Shown here: one piece after another, positions 12,850-26,300 of the stretch
Numbering within the stretch: the stretch's first letter is position 1
Layout: the number at the start of each line of letters is the position of its first letter
Origin: Hetaerina americana
Taxonomy: Eukaryota; Arthropoda; Insecta; Odonata; Calopterygidae
DNA length: 64,000 nucleotides
Direction: 5' to 3'
Assembly: GCA_022747635.1 (NCBI GenBank)
Contig: JAKTNV010000005.1
Span: 86,039,969 to 86,103,968 of the forward strand
Notes under the pieces: generated by a model
Database searches by the model: none
The model's input: the letters and a program-made list of their open reading frames with translations, nothing else
Told to the model about the DNA's origin: nothing
Made by a program: the position numbers and the translations under genes

Positions 12850-15440
12850 GTCAATCCCAGTAACTCCCATCGTTTGAAAATTACAAGACTTCTACATTAG
12901 TCCCCGATTCTCTTTTAATTTTACTGTTAAAGACATCCTGCGAGTGTCCTGTTGCTTCACTCCCTGAAATACACGCCCTAGTGACGATCGAAAGGGTACC
13001 ACGCGGATACAGATGAATTGGAGTGGGAAATAAACTGCACACGTGAGCGAAACCCATGAGTTCCTCTTCCTGCTGATGATCCCAATCACTTTCCTGCGGA
13101 TGATCCCAAAAAACTGATGAGAAACGACGCAAACAAGACTCATATACCGACGTTGACGTTGGTAAACAGAAAATGTGACTTTTACCTCTTTTATCGAAGG
13201 AAAGTTATTTTAGGAAATACGAGAGATTAAATAAAAAAGACATCAAAAAACAAAGATGCTTCCGCTGCGGTCTATGCAATGGGAACGTCGACAACTTATT
13301 TGACGTTTTGACATCAATAGGTCGAAGGATATCGAGAGCCATAATAAGAGAGACGAAGACCAGAGACCCAAGAGAAACGAATGTTATCCGGTACTCATTT
13401 TATTCCAATTGAGAAGTTTATACGGTGACGTATGATATTTTTAAGGAACAATAGAATCCAACTGGGATTTCACTCCTACATATTGAGATGAAAAACAAAT
13501 AATGGGAAGTTATACAATTATTAACTCTTACTACTTCAGGTTTCACTCCATGAAGTTTTTTTTACATCCAATGACAAAGAAGGACAAGTCGTATTAATCC
13601 ACAGAATACAAATTGGTACGACTCGTTCCCACCATTTTAATTCGGTCGTGAATCGGTATTACGCATCGTACCAATCCTTTGGAACAGTACTATTGTTCGG
13701 ATTTTGCCCAATGGTGACATTGCAACAGCGATGAAAGTCTTATGGTAAAAGCGTCAGTGACATAAGCATTTGATGTTGTAACTGTCGACACGTAATAAAT
13801 GGTGAGAGACGGCAGGGCCCGGGAGATATGCGCAGCAGTCGACCGAAAAGTACGAAAAACAATCAAGATGCGGATTGTGGGGTTTGGAAAACGAAAAATA
13901 TACACGGAAGTACGATGGATCGAAGTCCATCGACGGTGAATTGATTCTCCTGGAGAGCAAACGCCAAAAAGTGGATTACGCATGCTCACTCTTTTTGGAA
14001 GCGTATAAATTAAAAGTCATGTGTCAGTTTACTGACGACAAAGGGCATACATAAGTTATGAGGACGAGAGTACCAAAACCGGCCTTATACTATCGAGTGC
14101 CTTCAATGAAAACCATTCTGGTGGGAGAGTTCACATTTAAATCTTCATCGGATGAATGAGAGTAATAAGCATCGAATGATGTCGGCAAATGCGCCATAAA
14201 GGATCTTGATGCACGGGAGGTTCTATGAGAAAGTGAGTGGTGACCTCATTCCTTTAAGCCATTCCCATGATATAACTCGGGGTGTATTCAAAGTGCATCG
14301 GAGTTAAGATGGGAGAGGGGTTTTACCTGGAGAGGGAGGCATGGGAGCTGGATTGCGAGGCTACGTTTTCCTAGGAAGCCGGAGAGAAGTAGTTGTGGAA
14401 TTGCACACCGCCCTGGGAACAGAAACAGTAAGCTTCCACGTTTAAAACGAGAAAAAGATATACTGCAATGGAAAAATAATTCGCAGGAAATAAGTTATTA
14501 TGCATTTAAATCATCTCTTTTTATACGAGTAAATGAGACAGCGAACAGTGTCGCATTTCCCGGTGATGACTTAACTGCAAAAATTTAATTTTTCAAAAAT
14601 GAATTACACAAACAAACTAATCAGGCTTGTTTTGGGTAAACAACTTTACAATGACATAAAATATATATGTATATAATATATTAAATATATACAAAATAGG
14701 CCTATTGATTAAAGAGCGGTGAGATCAGTGGAAACCTTTGTTAGGTAAGAAAGCTGACCGTTGAATCTGAATTTTTTACATTAAATTCACGAAAATAATC
14801 ATAAACCTGAATTTTTACGAGAATCTTAGGTTCCCTTCCAGTACATACATACGTACCTCTGCGCCCACGTGAATAGCATTCGGCTTTTCCGTGGACACTA
14901 GTTTAAAACTCATTACAGGTTTAGCCTAGTTTCCCAATTACAGCCACTTTTAACGAATTCTTTAAGTGACCCATTTGTGAAAAAGAAAATATATTCAAAT
15001 TTTAGGCATGACTTCATTTGATACATTGTGACGGAGTTATTGATGAAAGTGAAGAGAGAGCGACCATCGCCATTCTGTTTTGATTCTTCCGTCATCTCCT
15101 GAATAAAAAAAGGCAGCGATTGGAAAAACTTTCATACTAAAGTAAGCCGTTTTTTTTTAAACCGTCCATTTGCTTTGATAAATGACTTATGGAATGATGA
15201 AGAACGGGGTGAAGGGGAGGATGTGGGGTGAGTGATGTAGAGGGAGGAAAAGGGAACGACACGCCCTCCGAAAGGCGCAAACGAAGGGCTAAAGTACGCG
15301 CAGCTGAGGATGGATTGAGGGCAACGCCAGACGTTTCCGCATTTAGTGTCAATGTTTATGCCGGGGACACCAACCTAACCTATTTTATTTATTATATTTA
15401 TTATATTTTTTTTTACCTATAACCTAAATTTCAGAGTTTA
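12850..15440. other. anonymous AT-rich sequence
   Basis: No exon, RNA or element recognised apart from the short duplication at 13066. Confidence 0.45.
13066..13112. repeat. short tandem duplication
   Basis: TTCCTGCTGATGATCCCAA and TTCCTGCGGATGATCCCAA lie about 23 bp apart. Confidence 0.7.
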
Positions 15441-15447
15441 AGAGGAC

Positions 15448-15620
15448 GCCTCGGTAGCTTAAGTGGCTAAAGCACTCGACCGGATATTGAGGGATCAGGG
15501 TTCGAGTCCCAGTCAAGGCGAATGATTTTTACGCTCTGAAATTGTTGCATTGAAATGCACATTAGCGGATGACTCCGTTAAAAGTTACTGTTGCGGCATC
15601 TCCCGCAGTTTCTTTGGAAC
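15448..15620 (+). mobile_element. tRNA-derived SINE (family B)
   Basis: GCCTCGGTAGCTTAAGTGGC carries box A and AGGGTTCGAGTCCCAG box B; the 72-nt head is tRNA-like with only a partial acceptor stem. The body GCGGATGACTCCGTTAA and the end CCCGCAGTTTCTTTGGA recur at 62.9 kb, and more weakly at 21.4 kb, which makes this a repeat and not a tRNA gene. CCTAACCTA occurs on both sides (about 15371 and 15621), but the sequence between is longer than the SINE, so I do not call a target duplication. Confidence 0.82.
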
Positions 15621-15639
15621 CTAACCTACATAACACCCG

Positions 15640-18600
15640 GTAAATTTATAGTAAAACAAAGTGAGGCATGCACTTTGGTGTTTTACTTTGCTACGTGTCC
15701 CCGTAAAATGCTCCCCTCTCGTGGCCAAATAAACTGTTAAGTAACTATTGGCCGTTTCCATTAGGTTTTCGCGATACGGACATACTACTGGATTATGCAT
15801 GAGGGAGTGCCTCCTCTTCAATCACTTCCTTCTTCCGAGTCCTCCATTAATTATTAAATCGATCCACACAAAGAAGGAAACTGCAAATTGAGAGGTGGCC
15901 CGGAAAGGCAAGAGGGTGTGTGTGTCCGTTAATGCTCGTGTGCATGAGCAAATGAGGGGGGAGGGGGTTCTGGGGGACGGGGGGGAGGAAGCGGGGGCCA
16001 AGGTGGTGCAGTGCCCCGGCGAACCCTTTCAACAACGCCCTTGCCTCCGCCACCCCACCCACGACCAACAGAAGGGAAGTCGATTCCTTAAAGGAACAAA
16101 GTCTATCCCTTTCACCCTTCGCCATCCGACGAATGAAAGGTGACATCCAAGGGGTTTCTATGAGGTCAAAACCGCGCTGAGTGAAACGAGATGGAAAGTC
16201 CCACCGTTTCTGCGCTAACAAAACGCCAGAAAATGTGATTGACAAATAATAGCAGAGCGGGAAATGACACCGTATCACGAACGTGGTAATGATGTTTGTG
16301 AGAGGACACGAGGAAAGAGAGGAAATTCCCCGCGGTGAACGTACTCCCGAATCTGGCCGACTAATGTGAAAATCCCCCGAATGAATCCACGAATGATCAT
16401 TTGTGGATTCGGTTTTCGCCGGATTTATGCCAAGAAAACAAGTCAGCCAAACCAAGGGCTATGGCATGAAATTAAACGCAATGGAGAACGAACACCGCAC
16501 GACGTTAATACCATGCCACACCTGAATTAACCGGGACGCAAAAAACAAAAGAGGTACTATTTCATGCCTCTAAAATTTGCAAACGCTCTTAAACGTTTAC
16601 TATCCCAAATTAAATGTTTCAATTTCAAATAATTCAAGGAAAATTCTTTCTCATTCGCCTGCGGTCAATCGTCGGAATTCATGCACCTAGACCTGTTGCA
16701 TTCTCGAGTGAGAACTACACGTCATAAAATTTATCCAACGTAAGATGACGCTGAGACAAAATACCTATAAAAATATAATGACTTATATTGCAACAAACAA
16801 TATAGTTACTATGTTTTAAATTTACTCTGTAAACTGGATGCAGTCTTCTGTAAGGTATGAAGCTTATTTTTGAATGCATTTCCATCGAGATGATTCGGTA
16901 ACATCGCGACTGCTGTCGTTGGAGGCTTTGTAAGGAAATTAATATTTTCAAATCAGATCCATTTATTTACCACGGATCCAACGCTGATTTTCGCAAAAAG
17001 GAGAAGGCACTGACATAACAGAAACTGCTACGTTCAGAGAACAATAAAATAGCAATACACACCAAAAAATGTCAATTATCGGCCCTTAAATAAACAGAAA
17101 ATTCGCGTTACGGAAGCATAAAGACGTCTAGTCGGTAAAGGTTTTTTTTAATAACGCTTAAAATGTCTTATCAGATAACACTAGTCTAGTACTTATTTTT
17201 CACCTGCTAGAGTCTAATTACTGATACTTCTGATTTTCACGCATGCCATTACATAAACGACCGCTATCATCTTCTGACACGCACTCGTGAGAAACCAAGA
17301 AGAAAAATACATTATTCCCAGTCTATCGAAACGAGATGGAAACCTAAACCCGGTGCAATGAAGACAGTGCGTGAAGACAGACCCATATTCCTATTAATAC
17401 GATGACATCACGCGACAGGCGAAAGTTTCCGACCCGACGTGCGAACGATTTCCTTCAGCCGTCGGGAAATCAAAAAAAAAAAGATCGACCTGGGAACGTT
17501 CTCAAGGAAAACTTGCGAACGGAATCGCAAGGAAGATTAAAAAAAATCACTTTCCAGCGGACGAGGAAGAGAGAAACAGGTTAAATGGGCCAGACAATGG
17601 CGGCACCAAATATTTTTTTTTCTTTTCTTATAACGGCGATGCGGCAGGGAATGAAAAATTAATGCGTTACATCTCTCGGCGCGAAGGAGTTCCCCTGGTA
17701 ACCGACTTTTGGACCCGACTGGCACGGTTTTCCATGGACAGACGAGGAATCCCGCTCCCTCCGGGCAAGGCCAACCGCTCCCTCCGGCTAGGACCACCGC
17801 GTTAAGTGTAGTGGAGACATTAAAGCCTGCTGCTGTATAAACCCCGCTTAGGCTGCAACCTCTCCTCTAACGACAGACAATGACGTACACACACAAACAC
17901 ACACACACACAAAAACACGGACAGCCTCGCCAGAGGAGGGCAGTGAAAATGAAAACGAAATCAAGGAAAACGCTTTCTCAATCTCCTTTCTCCCTAGAGT
18001 GGGGGAGGGAGAGCCGGAAACGAGAACAAAGGACGCGTTTGAAACACGTCGATTATATTCAAGAAGTTTAATCGAAAAGGAGACGGGGATCATTTCAAAC
18101 GCCTCCGCACTCAACATATCAATATGGACATGAATCCACGACCAGTCCATGCGCTGGTTGAATCGGGGGAACGCACGATGGCGAAAGTAACAAATAAATA
18201 CATAAAACCACCTCCAAATATGCTTTATCCACTAAGAGTCCCCCTTAAAATAAATAAAATAAATGTCTATAAAATGAGTAGATCTAAGAATGGGTGCATG
18301 CAATATATGTACAAATAATGTAAGCATACGTACGTGCGCAATGCCTAAAAATATCGACATTCCGAAATCTGGAAAAGTAATCACGATTTTTTTAAATTAA
18401 CCTTTAAAAGTTTAAAAATTATTAATAAAACTTTGCGCATTATCCTCAATAATTATTAACGCTTTGATGCGAATTAACGTAGCCTCTCAAGTTAGACATG
18501 CATCAGAAAATTTTCTGCGAGCTTTGCTTCCAAAGAGATCTCTTTCACACAAGTACGAAATTTGTTCTCCGTGAGACGAAGCTTCACTCTATTTCTCTCA

Positions 18601-19450
18601 TAAATCAAATTCAATTCAATCGGACTAAACTTCCCAATAAACAACGGGCAAATGCTAAGGATGTTTCCCATCAATGAGTGGCCAAAGGAATCATAACATT
18701 AATATCACCATGAATTCGAATCTCAATCAAACTCGCGACTAATCTCCCCATTGACTGATAAATTAAGAACAATGCATGCGATCTCTTTCAAGTTCTAAAG
18801 GTTTAATTAAATTAATTAATTAATTAAAGGTTTGTACACATCTAGCAAAACTCATTTCTTAGGATACACCAGGAATTTAATGACTGGGAGGGAATATTCT
18901 AGCCTGAAAATTCTCTCGCAGTTCTTCGAGCAATCCAAGCGTAATCCGAGATTTCCGCATTGCATAATGGATTACTCATCGTGCTAGCAGTACTCCGATG
19001 GACCTTGCCACCAAAACACTACTTTTACCCAGAAAAAGGAAAATTTGCTATTCTATCTTATTGGTATTAAGTCCTAAAGTAGTCAATCGTGCCACTTCGT
19101 GAATTTTCGACAATGTAATCGTCGGACTTCGATCCGTCGAAAAATGTGCACGTCACCGTCATTATTTTATCGTGCATATGTAATGCACTGCACTATCATG
19201 ATAATCAATGCAGAAAAATAATAATTACGAATTAAATGACGGTTTTTTTCAGCGGCTGATAAACGGCTAATGAAAATTCACCGACATTTTATTTTTCAAC
19301 ATACTTATATCAAAATATACTGAACGAGTACTTTTAACCTTAACTAATTACTTTGAGTACTCAGTAATCACTAGTATGTCTAAGTAAAGACATTGGCATT
19401 TGCTATCATATTTTTGCATAACAAAATATTTTGTGTTCAAAAACTCCGCA
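15640..19450. other. anonymous sequence including a 202-codon minus-strand frame
   Basis: A minus-strand frame at 15847-16455 is open for 202 codons. It begins MVWLTCFLGINPAKTESTND and contains no motif, signal or domain I can name. Part of it overlaps a G-rich run (15955-16010), which lowers stop frequency. I do not call it a gene. Confidence 0.4.
17882..17913. repeat. (CA)n microsatellite
   Basis: ACACACAAACACACACACAC-type run, interrupted once by AAA. Confidence 0.85.
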
Positions 19451-19454
19451 GGGG

Positions 19455-19660
19455 AGAGTCGCCATTGCCTTGTTTTCTTATAATTGAATAGGAAGGGCGT
19501 AGTGGGGGAGTGGGGAGAAATCCACAAAAGATAGAAGAAATGGATGAAGGAACTATTGAGAAGAAGTGGACTCTTGGAGGTCGTGATATTGACGGGAAAA
19601 CGTTGTGTAAGCGGATGAAGGAAAAGAGTGGACATTCTGGACAGCGTTGAGGCAAGATGT
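19455..19660 (+). mobile_element. LINE C-terminal tail fragment
   Basis: In one plus-strand frame with a few stops the sequence reads VGEWGEIHKR-KKWMKELLRR, then SGLLEVVILTGKRCVSG and RKRVDILDSVE. It corresponds to the VGEKRxLLGEIRRRKKxWIxGVLRxxGLLxxVIEG...RKRIGMLD tail of the LINE family whose earlier block is seen at 53.4 and 55.9 kb. Confidence 0.5.
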
Positions 19661-19669
19661 CACCACGAA

Positions 19670-21410
19670 TCTATGAAGAAATGAATATTGTAGGGTAAAT
19701 TAGGGTAACTTGTCGTGATACGTGGGAAAAAGATTCTTTATGGATCGTCCATGTTCTACCTTTAAATAGTAAGAGCTACCCTGAATGAATTGTCGTCATA
19801 AGCTTGCTTTTTAACCTTTCCGATGAATTATGACACTTCCTGTCAACCTTTTTCCATTAACCCCCTCCCCTCCCAATCCTCCCCGTTTCGAAGGCGAAGA
19901 CGAGAGAGCATCTAGCAAACGAAGGGTCACCGGACGTCTAGTATGCGACGGCAGTGACTCCCCCGCCTCTCCCGGAGCCCTCCTTCTCATGTGGCGCCAG
20001 GGCAGAGAGCGCCCTCTCCCCCCACACGGACTAGCCGGAAGACGCCTCGGGGAAGGCCGGAAGTGGAGGTATCACGCGTCAGCGTGACGTACGCAAGAAG
20101 ATGCCACAATGACATAAACTGTGGCTGGACGAGCGGGGATTTATGACGTATCATGAGCGAACTACTAATAAAATGACAAGCTCAAAGGTACCGGGAAATT
20201 CCGCAATGACAACTCAACGGGAGTCATACGGTTGAGGTCAATCAAAAGTGAGAATTTGATGGCACAAAATATCATTCACAAAGGCCAAGGTTTGAAACCA
20301 GATCTCCACGATTTCGGTCCAAGTGCTTTGGGCCAGGTCGACAAGAAAATGGGCATGATTTTTTACAAGGTTAAATTTGCGCACTGCTTAAAGAGGTATT
20401 ATTATTAATATTGACATTCTTACTAGTCATGTCAGGCTTTGGATGGTCAAATTCTATGAGGTACCGATCTCATATTTAAAATAATATACCAGAAAATTAA
20501 TGAAAAATCCCCGGTCCCATGAAAAAACATCCAAATCCCACGGATCCGGGCAGTTCCACCACGGTTGATTCCATCGCTTCGCAACCGAAGGGAGTGCGGC
20601 ATGGCAACCGAGAGAGCGTATAAACACACAGGCACGCCCGCCGATCCCTACCTTCCCTCTCCTCACCCCCCTTCCCTCGCACGCAATTCCCTTTCCCCCC
20701 CCCCTTCTATGCCCATTTATTTCCTCTTTATTTCGCCTCAACGGGGGAAGGAGAGAGAACCGGTGGCGACGTCGGCACTCAACCCGCGGCCTCCTTAAAA
20801 AAAAAGAAAAAAAAATGCGTTCCACGCGAAAAAAATTCATGGGAGACGCCGTGAGCGAGGGGCGACCTCCATGCTTCGGCCTTCCGTGGTAAGGGATCGA
20901 CCGAGTCGCCTGGTACCCCTTACCGCCCTCCTACGCTACCTTTTAAAAGCTTACGCGTCACGAAATGACTCGCCTTCCGCTCTCCATGGCGATCAATCAC
21001 CGAAGGAATGACTCGCGAGTCACGCCCTTAGCTGACGCTCGGGAGAGGAGGAGTGAGAGATTAGTGGAGGGGGAGGAGCGGGTCACATCTCCAGCCTCAA
21101 ACGATCGACCGACTACGTAATCGAAGATATCGAATCAGGTAATGGCATTAATTAATACAAAATTTGGTGTCTAGCTGAATAGACCGAAAATATGAAGCCA
21201 CGGACGGCGTCGTGGTAAAGTTACACCTCGACTTAAACCAAGATACGTATTGTGACCTTTCGTGCCTTCCATTTCCTCTTGGGAAACTGCCGGCGGCAAG
21301 GGAACGAACTGCCCACTCCCTTACGGCTTGCCCGGACGCTTGAGTTCTGCACGTGCTCAGAACGAGATGAACTTCAACCGCCTCGTTCGAACGACAGTCA
21401 ACTTAAGTGG
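19670..21410. other. GC-rich patches 19850-20090 and 20620-21110
   Basis: CpG-containing GC-rich DNA with no recognisable exon. It could be an unmethylated regulatory island or an unrecognised repeat. Confidence 0.35.
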
Positions 21411-21412
21411 AT

Positions 21413-21574
21413 ACCTGGGTAACTAGCTGACTCACTAAAAAGCACTCGGTTGGTAATTTGAGGGATATGACTTCGAATCTTGGTCAAGTCGAATGAATTT
21501 TAGAGCGCGCGATTCTCGCATATGGGTGGGCATCTGCCGGCCACTCCGCTTGAGTTAATCTCGCAGTTTCTTCG
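21413..21574 (+). mobile_element. SINE family B copy, diverged
   Basis: AACTAGCTGACTCACTAAAA replaces the box A region. AGCACTCGGTTGG, then GACTTCGAATCTTGGTCAAG (a degenerate box B) and TCGAATGAATTTTA follow, ending with AATCTCGCAGTTTCTTCGAG. The order matches the copy at 15.4 kb, with many substitutions. Confidence 0.65.
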
Positions 21575-22176
21575 AGTCAGACATCCTCGGGTCGAATACT
21601 CTTGATGTGGTAGGTTTATGTATGCGGCCCACGAACACGCTCGACTTCTGAAGCACCTACTATCAATTGATGGGAAGAAGGGAGCTGAATGATATTGAAG
21701 AAGATGTTATCCTATCAATGGTCACCAGGGACGAGTCAAAGCAATCCGAGGGCAGCACAAAAGAGGTCGCACCTTTTTCGCATTTTTTTTGGCACGCGGA
21801 AGATATTTTTTAGCATGGGGCGATTTTTATGCCACGAGGCGAATTCATTGATTAAAAAGCTTTTGAAATCCATATATATTAAATAGATACCTGAAATATA
21901 ATTAGAGGCTGAAAAAACCAACACTAGAGAATATCACAGCACGTGAGTGAATCATATAATTCAAATCCACAAAATCGCGCTAGATTCCAATTGAAACGAG
22001 AAGTGAGAAAACAATCTCTAAACATGTTGCTACTCGCAAAATTTTGGCATTTAACAGAAAACATTATAAATACCATGACAACTGCCGAGCTTGACGTTAT
22101 AAATCCGACAGCTTCCGGTTACCATATGTTACAAAAAAAGTTTCCACCCACTTAAAGCAATTTCGTGCTGTACGTA

Positions 22177-23092
22177 CAGGGTTCGTCCGGAAAATAAGTG
22201 TACTGATTTTTTCCCGCCGCTCCAGGCGCGCCCAGCACCGCTCTGACGGGCTGCGATTGGAGGGGGGTATGTTGGCAAGCGACGCTGAAAAAGGCAGTCG
22301 GCTCTGAGCTGTGGTGTAGTGAGGAGCTCTGTTAACGCGAACCTCCACGCTCGACCCACGTCACGGAACGCGATGCCGAAGTTTTTGGAGCAGCGTTATT
22401 CCATCAAATTTGCGGTAAAGCTTGGGAAATCGTCTACCGAAACTGTCGGTATGATTAACCAGGCTTACGGGGAGTCAGCCATGTCCAGAAACATGATCTT
22501 TCGGTGGCACAAGATGTTCGTGGAGGGCAGAGAAGAGGTCGACGACGAACCACGGCCTGGACGCCCATCAACGACACTCACCGACGAAAATGTGCGAAAA
22601 GTTCGCGATGTACTGAACTCTGATCGTCGTCTTAGTGTTCGGATGATAGCAGAGCAGTGTAATGTGCCAAAAACAATAGTGCACGAGATTATTAGGGAGC
22701 AATTACAGATGCGAAAAATTTGTGCAAAGTTGGTGCCGAAAGTGCTCAGTGATGATCAAAGACTCAATCGTTTGGAAATCGCGACACAACTTGCGGATCA
22801 CTGCAAAAATGATCCACATTTTTTAGAGAACTGTTCTGTTCCCGAAGATAAAGAGGAGTTTGAAAGGAACGCGATACGGGACTTTGGACGCCGTCAAAGA
22901 GGCCGTGACGACGTGTCTTCGAGAGGTTCCCGATGATGCCTTCGCGGGAGCGTTCCAGGAATGGGAACGCCGCTGGAACAAGTGTATCGACTCACAAGGG
23001 TCCTATTTTGAGGAATATTAGCTTAAGATATGTAAAAGTGTAATAAATTTTTTTTCCTGAGCTCAGTACACTTATTTTCCGGACGAACCCTG
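22177..23092 (+). mobile_element. mariner (Tc1/mariner) DNA transposon, internally deleted
   Basis: The element is bounded by 30-bp terminal inverted repeats that match at every base (22177-22206, beginning CAGGGTTCGTCCGG, and 23063-23092). Both ends abut TA dinucleotides (22175-22176 and 23093-23094), the target duplication expected of mariner. Its length is 916 bp, against roughly 1.3 kb for intact family members. Inside lies the N-terminal half of a mariner transposase joined out of frame to the transposase C-terminus, so the element is non-autonomous. The identical ends suggest fairly recent movement, possibly powered in trans by an intact relative elsewhere in the genome. The protein style (TATE..., DDEPRPGRPSTT, VPKxL linker) is closest to the irritans-like mariners as far as I can judge. 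Confidence 0.95.
22373..23021 (+). pseudogene. mariner transposase, catalytic domain deleted with frameshift
   Basis: The likely start is the ATG at 22373 (MPKFLEQRYSIKFAVKLGKS); the open frame extends 18 codons upstream without family-like sequence. Residues about 1-55 hold the first helix-turn-helix, ending in the GRPSTT hook region. Residues about 65-115 hold the second helix-turn-helix (VRKVRDVLNSDRRLSVRMIA), followed by LVPKVLSDDQ, which corresponds to the linker WVPHxL motif. The match stops after NDPHFLENC near 22834, just before the first catalytic aspartate of the family. The C-terminus resumes in the +1 frame from about 22868 (TLDAVKEAVTTCLREVPDDA, then EWERRWNKCIDSQGSYFEEY) to a stop at 23019-23021. 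All three catalytic aspartates are therefore missing. The protein could at most bind ends as an inactive fragment. Confidence 0.93.
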
Positions 23093-23185
23093 TACAGTAA
23101 CCTCGTTAAATTTCTTCAAAATAAAGCGCAGAAAGTCAAGACATCAATTTGAAAACCAAATGCGCTGCAGAAACCACCCCATGAT

Positions 23186-23392
23186 GCCGGCCTCGGTGGC
23201 GGCGGGGTAACGTCCTCTCCTGCCAATTCAGAGGTTGCGGGTTCGATTCCCACCCAGGTGGATTTTCCTCCACCTAGGGCTTGGGTTTTTGTGATTGTCT
23301 TCATGCAATACGTAGGGGTTAGGAGGAAGAAGGGACTATAAAGTCTCAATATCGACCAAATGAAGTCAATAAATAAATAAAATTATACTGAC
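23186..23392 (+). mobile_element. tRNA-derived SINE (family C)
   Basis: GCCGGCCTCGGTGGCGGCGG then GGTAACGTCCTC make the head, and GCGGGTTCGATTCCCACCCA is box B. The body GGTGGATTTTCCTCCACCTA then GGGCTTGGGTTTTTGTGATT ends with AATAAATAAATAAAATTA. A minus-strand copy lies at 61.7 kb. This one sits 94 bp after the mariner end. Confidence 0.83.
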
Positions 23393-23399
23393 GTGACCC

Positions 23400-26300
23400 C
23401 CATCAGTGCCGTCGTCTCATCAAGGACTCATTTGGTAATTTCAATTCACAAGTAAGACTCCCACTGCCTCACCCACGATTACTTGACTAACCCCGGGGAA
23501 AGTTAAATTACAACCATGATAAGTGCCTCCTGAAGCCGTCCGACGTATTCCATTCAACCCCGTCTGGTCTCCTCGTGCATGAAAGGGGTGCTGACGGGGC
23601 TTCATGCGAGGAATACAAGGCATCCTCAATTCCGACATGCTCGTATATCACATCTGCGGGGGTGCAAATAGGGCGTCGCATCGGGGAGATGGGGGAGGAA
23701 AAGGGAGGATGCGGAAGAGAATAATAGGCAGAGGTCGTTCAATTATAGCGTGACAACGGGTCGACGCACCCTCCCGTCACGCCCTCTCCCTTTATCCCTT
23801 ATCGCTTTGCTATTTTATTTTTTTTTAGTTCCGACAGGCGCGTGGGCAGTGGCCTCGTCCCAACCCCTGCGGCATGTGGAATCCACATTATGGCAAATCA
23901 GCCCATTAAGTCCCCCAGGTATTCCGAACATTTCACCGAAGCATCTCTAAACATATATTAATCCAGTGCGAATTTTAAATAACTGCGCTTTTCACGCTTT
24001 ATTTTTCTGGTAATTTCTCCATCAGAAATTTATTTTTTTAAGACAGTAGCCTAGGGAGACTAATGGTGAATTCAGTGAAGAAATCATAGCATGAAAAAAA
24101 TTACAGTTAAAAAAAGAGAATTGAGGGATTATTTAATATTACATATGTGAAAACCATGCACGCATTTCCATTTTACCTTCAGCGGTATTAATGTTTAGTA
24201 CTCCAATATTTTTTTTATTTTTCGTAATTAGGGCGAACGCGGAGTCTAGACTCAAATATGATGGGCAATAGTTGGTGGGTTTTGGAATTTAAAGGAAACT
24301 CGAACAGATGGTTATTAGTCGCAAAAAAGTAACCATTGTGCCAGATTTTGTATGAGAAGAAAAAAACCTAAGGGTACGCGTTTTACTAACTTTTAACGTA
24401 CGTTAATGAAACATAATATTTTTTTGACTCGTGCGAGCCATTAATACGTATTTTTCGCTCTTTCCAAACGCTTAATAAATCCCTCGGCAACAGTGAGTCA
24501 GTTTGACAATTAACCATCAATTTCATCGTAATTTTTAAAATTATCTTTCAGGAATATAAGAGACGTCTTTCATCATTGTAATTACAAAATGTACTACAGA
24601 ACTTTTAGCAATGATAAATCAATTTTGATTTGATATGAGAAAAGCAATCATGTCCCTAATTCCTCAATTAGTCAAGCCCAAAGCATCATAAGAGGCAAAT
24701 TAGAGGGATAAGCTTCCTATCCTTTTCCCGCCAATGATATTTTCACGAAGTCCTGAAGTTGGGCTCGTCGAGAGGCATCATGGGAATTGTTACGAGAACA
24801 ACCTTCGGATTGATTATTAAGATGTGTGATTAGGATTAATAATCGCAGGCAAATTATAACACGACTCGAAACCAACACGTATAATGGGCCGTGCAAACAC
24901 GTATAACACGTACAGAAACGTATACTGGGCCGTGTGCACGAATTTAGTGAGCAGGGCTAACTCGAGGTTGACGGGGACAGTCACATACTGTCAGTCACAC
25001 GTCGTCGGGGCACACGTATCATTTTGAAGCTTTGATCAGGGGGGGGGGGGAGAGAAGGAATCTGGTGGGCAAATAACTCGATGTTAAACGAGTCGTAAAG
25101 CGGAGCGCCGGTTCGAATGGCCACCACGTCAGCAAAGTCGTCATATGCGAAACGATAAGGGTCTTTGAATGCGCGAACGTGTCTCGCATTCGTACAGAAT
25201 CATTTTTACATCCCGGTTATCCATGGCACATTTTCCTACTTTTTGAAACTCACGAACGCCGAGGAAAGCACACATTTGTCGGAGTATTCAAGCGGGCAAT
25301 ACTTCCTTTTTTTCAGTCCAATTGCCTTCGTAAGTCAAAATTGGAATTACAATAATGGGGGCCATTTGCGGGGGATGGCTTGCTCCGTGTTGGATGTACA
25401 AATACCTGAGACGCAAAAGGGCGCCACAGTGGCCGAGAACTACGGGGGGGTTAAGGCTTCCGTTTTGAAATTCAGTGCTCTGAATAATTTCAGCGGACAG
25501 ACAAATGTCCCTCAAGATGGTGCGAGCTAGTCTACTTAAGGCTCTTTGGAGTATTTACACTCTTATCGTTCACTACATGTGTCAAATTAAAACTGATTCA
25601 TCATTATTAAATTAGCGTTTGAAATAATACTGATTAACGAGAACACCTATGCCGTTCCTGAAATATAATTTCATAAAAGCACGTTCGAATCTCTGGCGTG
25701 TTGTGAAATTTGATTCGGAGTTGCTCACGAATTTTCATCAAGTGCTTGAGGAAAATTCAAAATATTCGTTGCTATTACAAATCAATGCCAAACTACACAT
25801 TATTAATGGGCATTAGTATTTACTCCACAAAAGCGTACATTTTTCCAAGTTAATTGTAAAAAAAACTTCACAAGGGTTCTTGGGAGCTAATAATCAGCAG
25901 ACCGTTTTCATTTTAAACTGATAAATGCATCAACGAACGCTAGACGTATCTGAGTTGAGTCACCATATTTCCCCTTCACGAAGAGAAGATGCGAAAATGT
26001 TACAACTTTGAAAAATAGACGTAACGTGGTAAGGTGTGAGCATGTTCCCTCGAAAACTAAAATATTAAATTATGCAGTTGAATATTACGTTTCTGAAATA
26101 CTAAGGTATAACTTGATATTACGAACATTTTTACAGCAGACATCAGCATTCTCCATTGAATATTAAACATCCTTACGACGAATTACGATTAAAATATTTC
26201 CGCGGAGGGGGGAAATATTGAATGTTATAATGAGTAGGTCTCACTTTAGAGATGCTTTAGTGAAATGATATTTTAAATATCTGAGGTATAACAACCTTTG

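Noticed and set aside
15448..15520. Possible functional tRNA gene
   Set aside because: The head is tRNA-like but the acceptor stem pairs poorly, and the downstream body recurs at 62.9 kb and weakly at 21.4 kb, so it is a SINE.
15847..16455. 202-codon minus-strand frame as a gene
   Set aside because: No motif, no homology recognised, and it crosses a G-rich run that suppresses stops.
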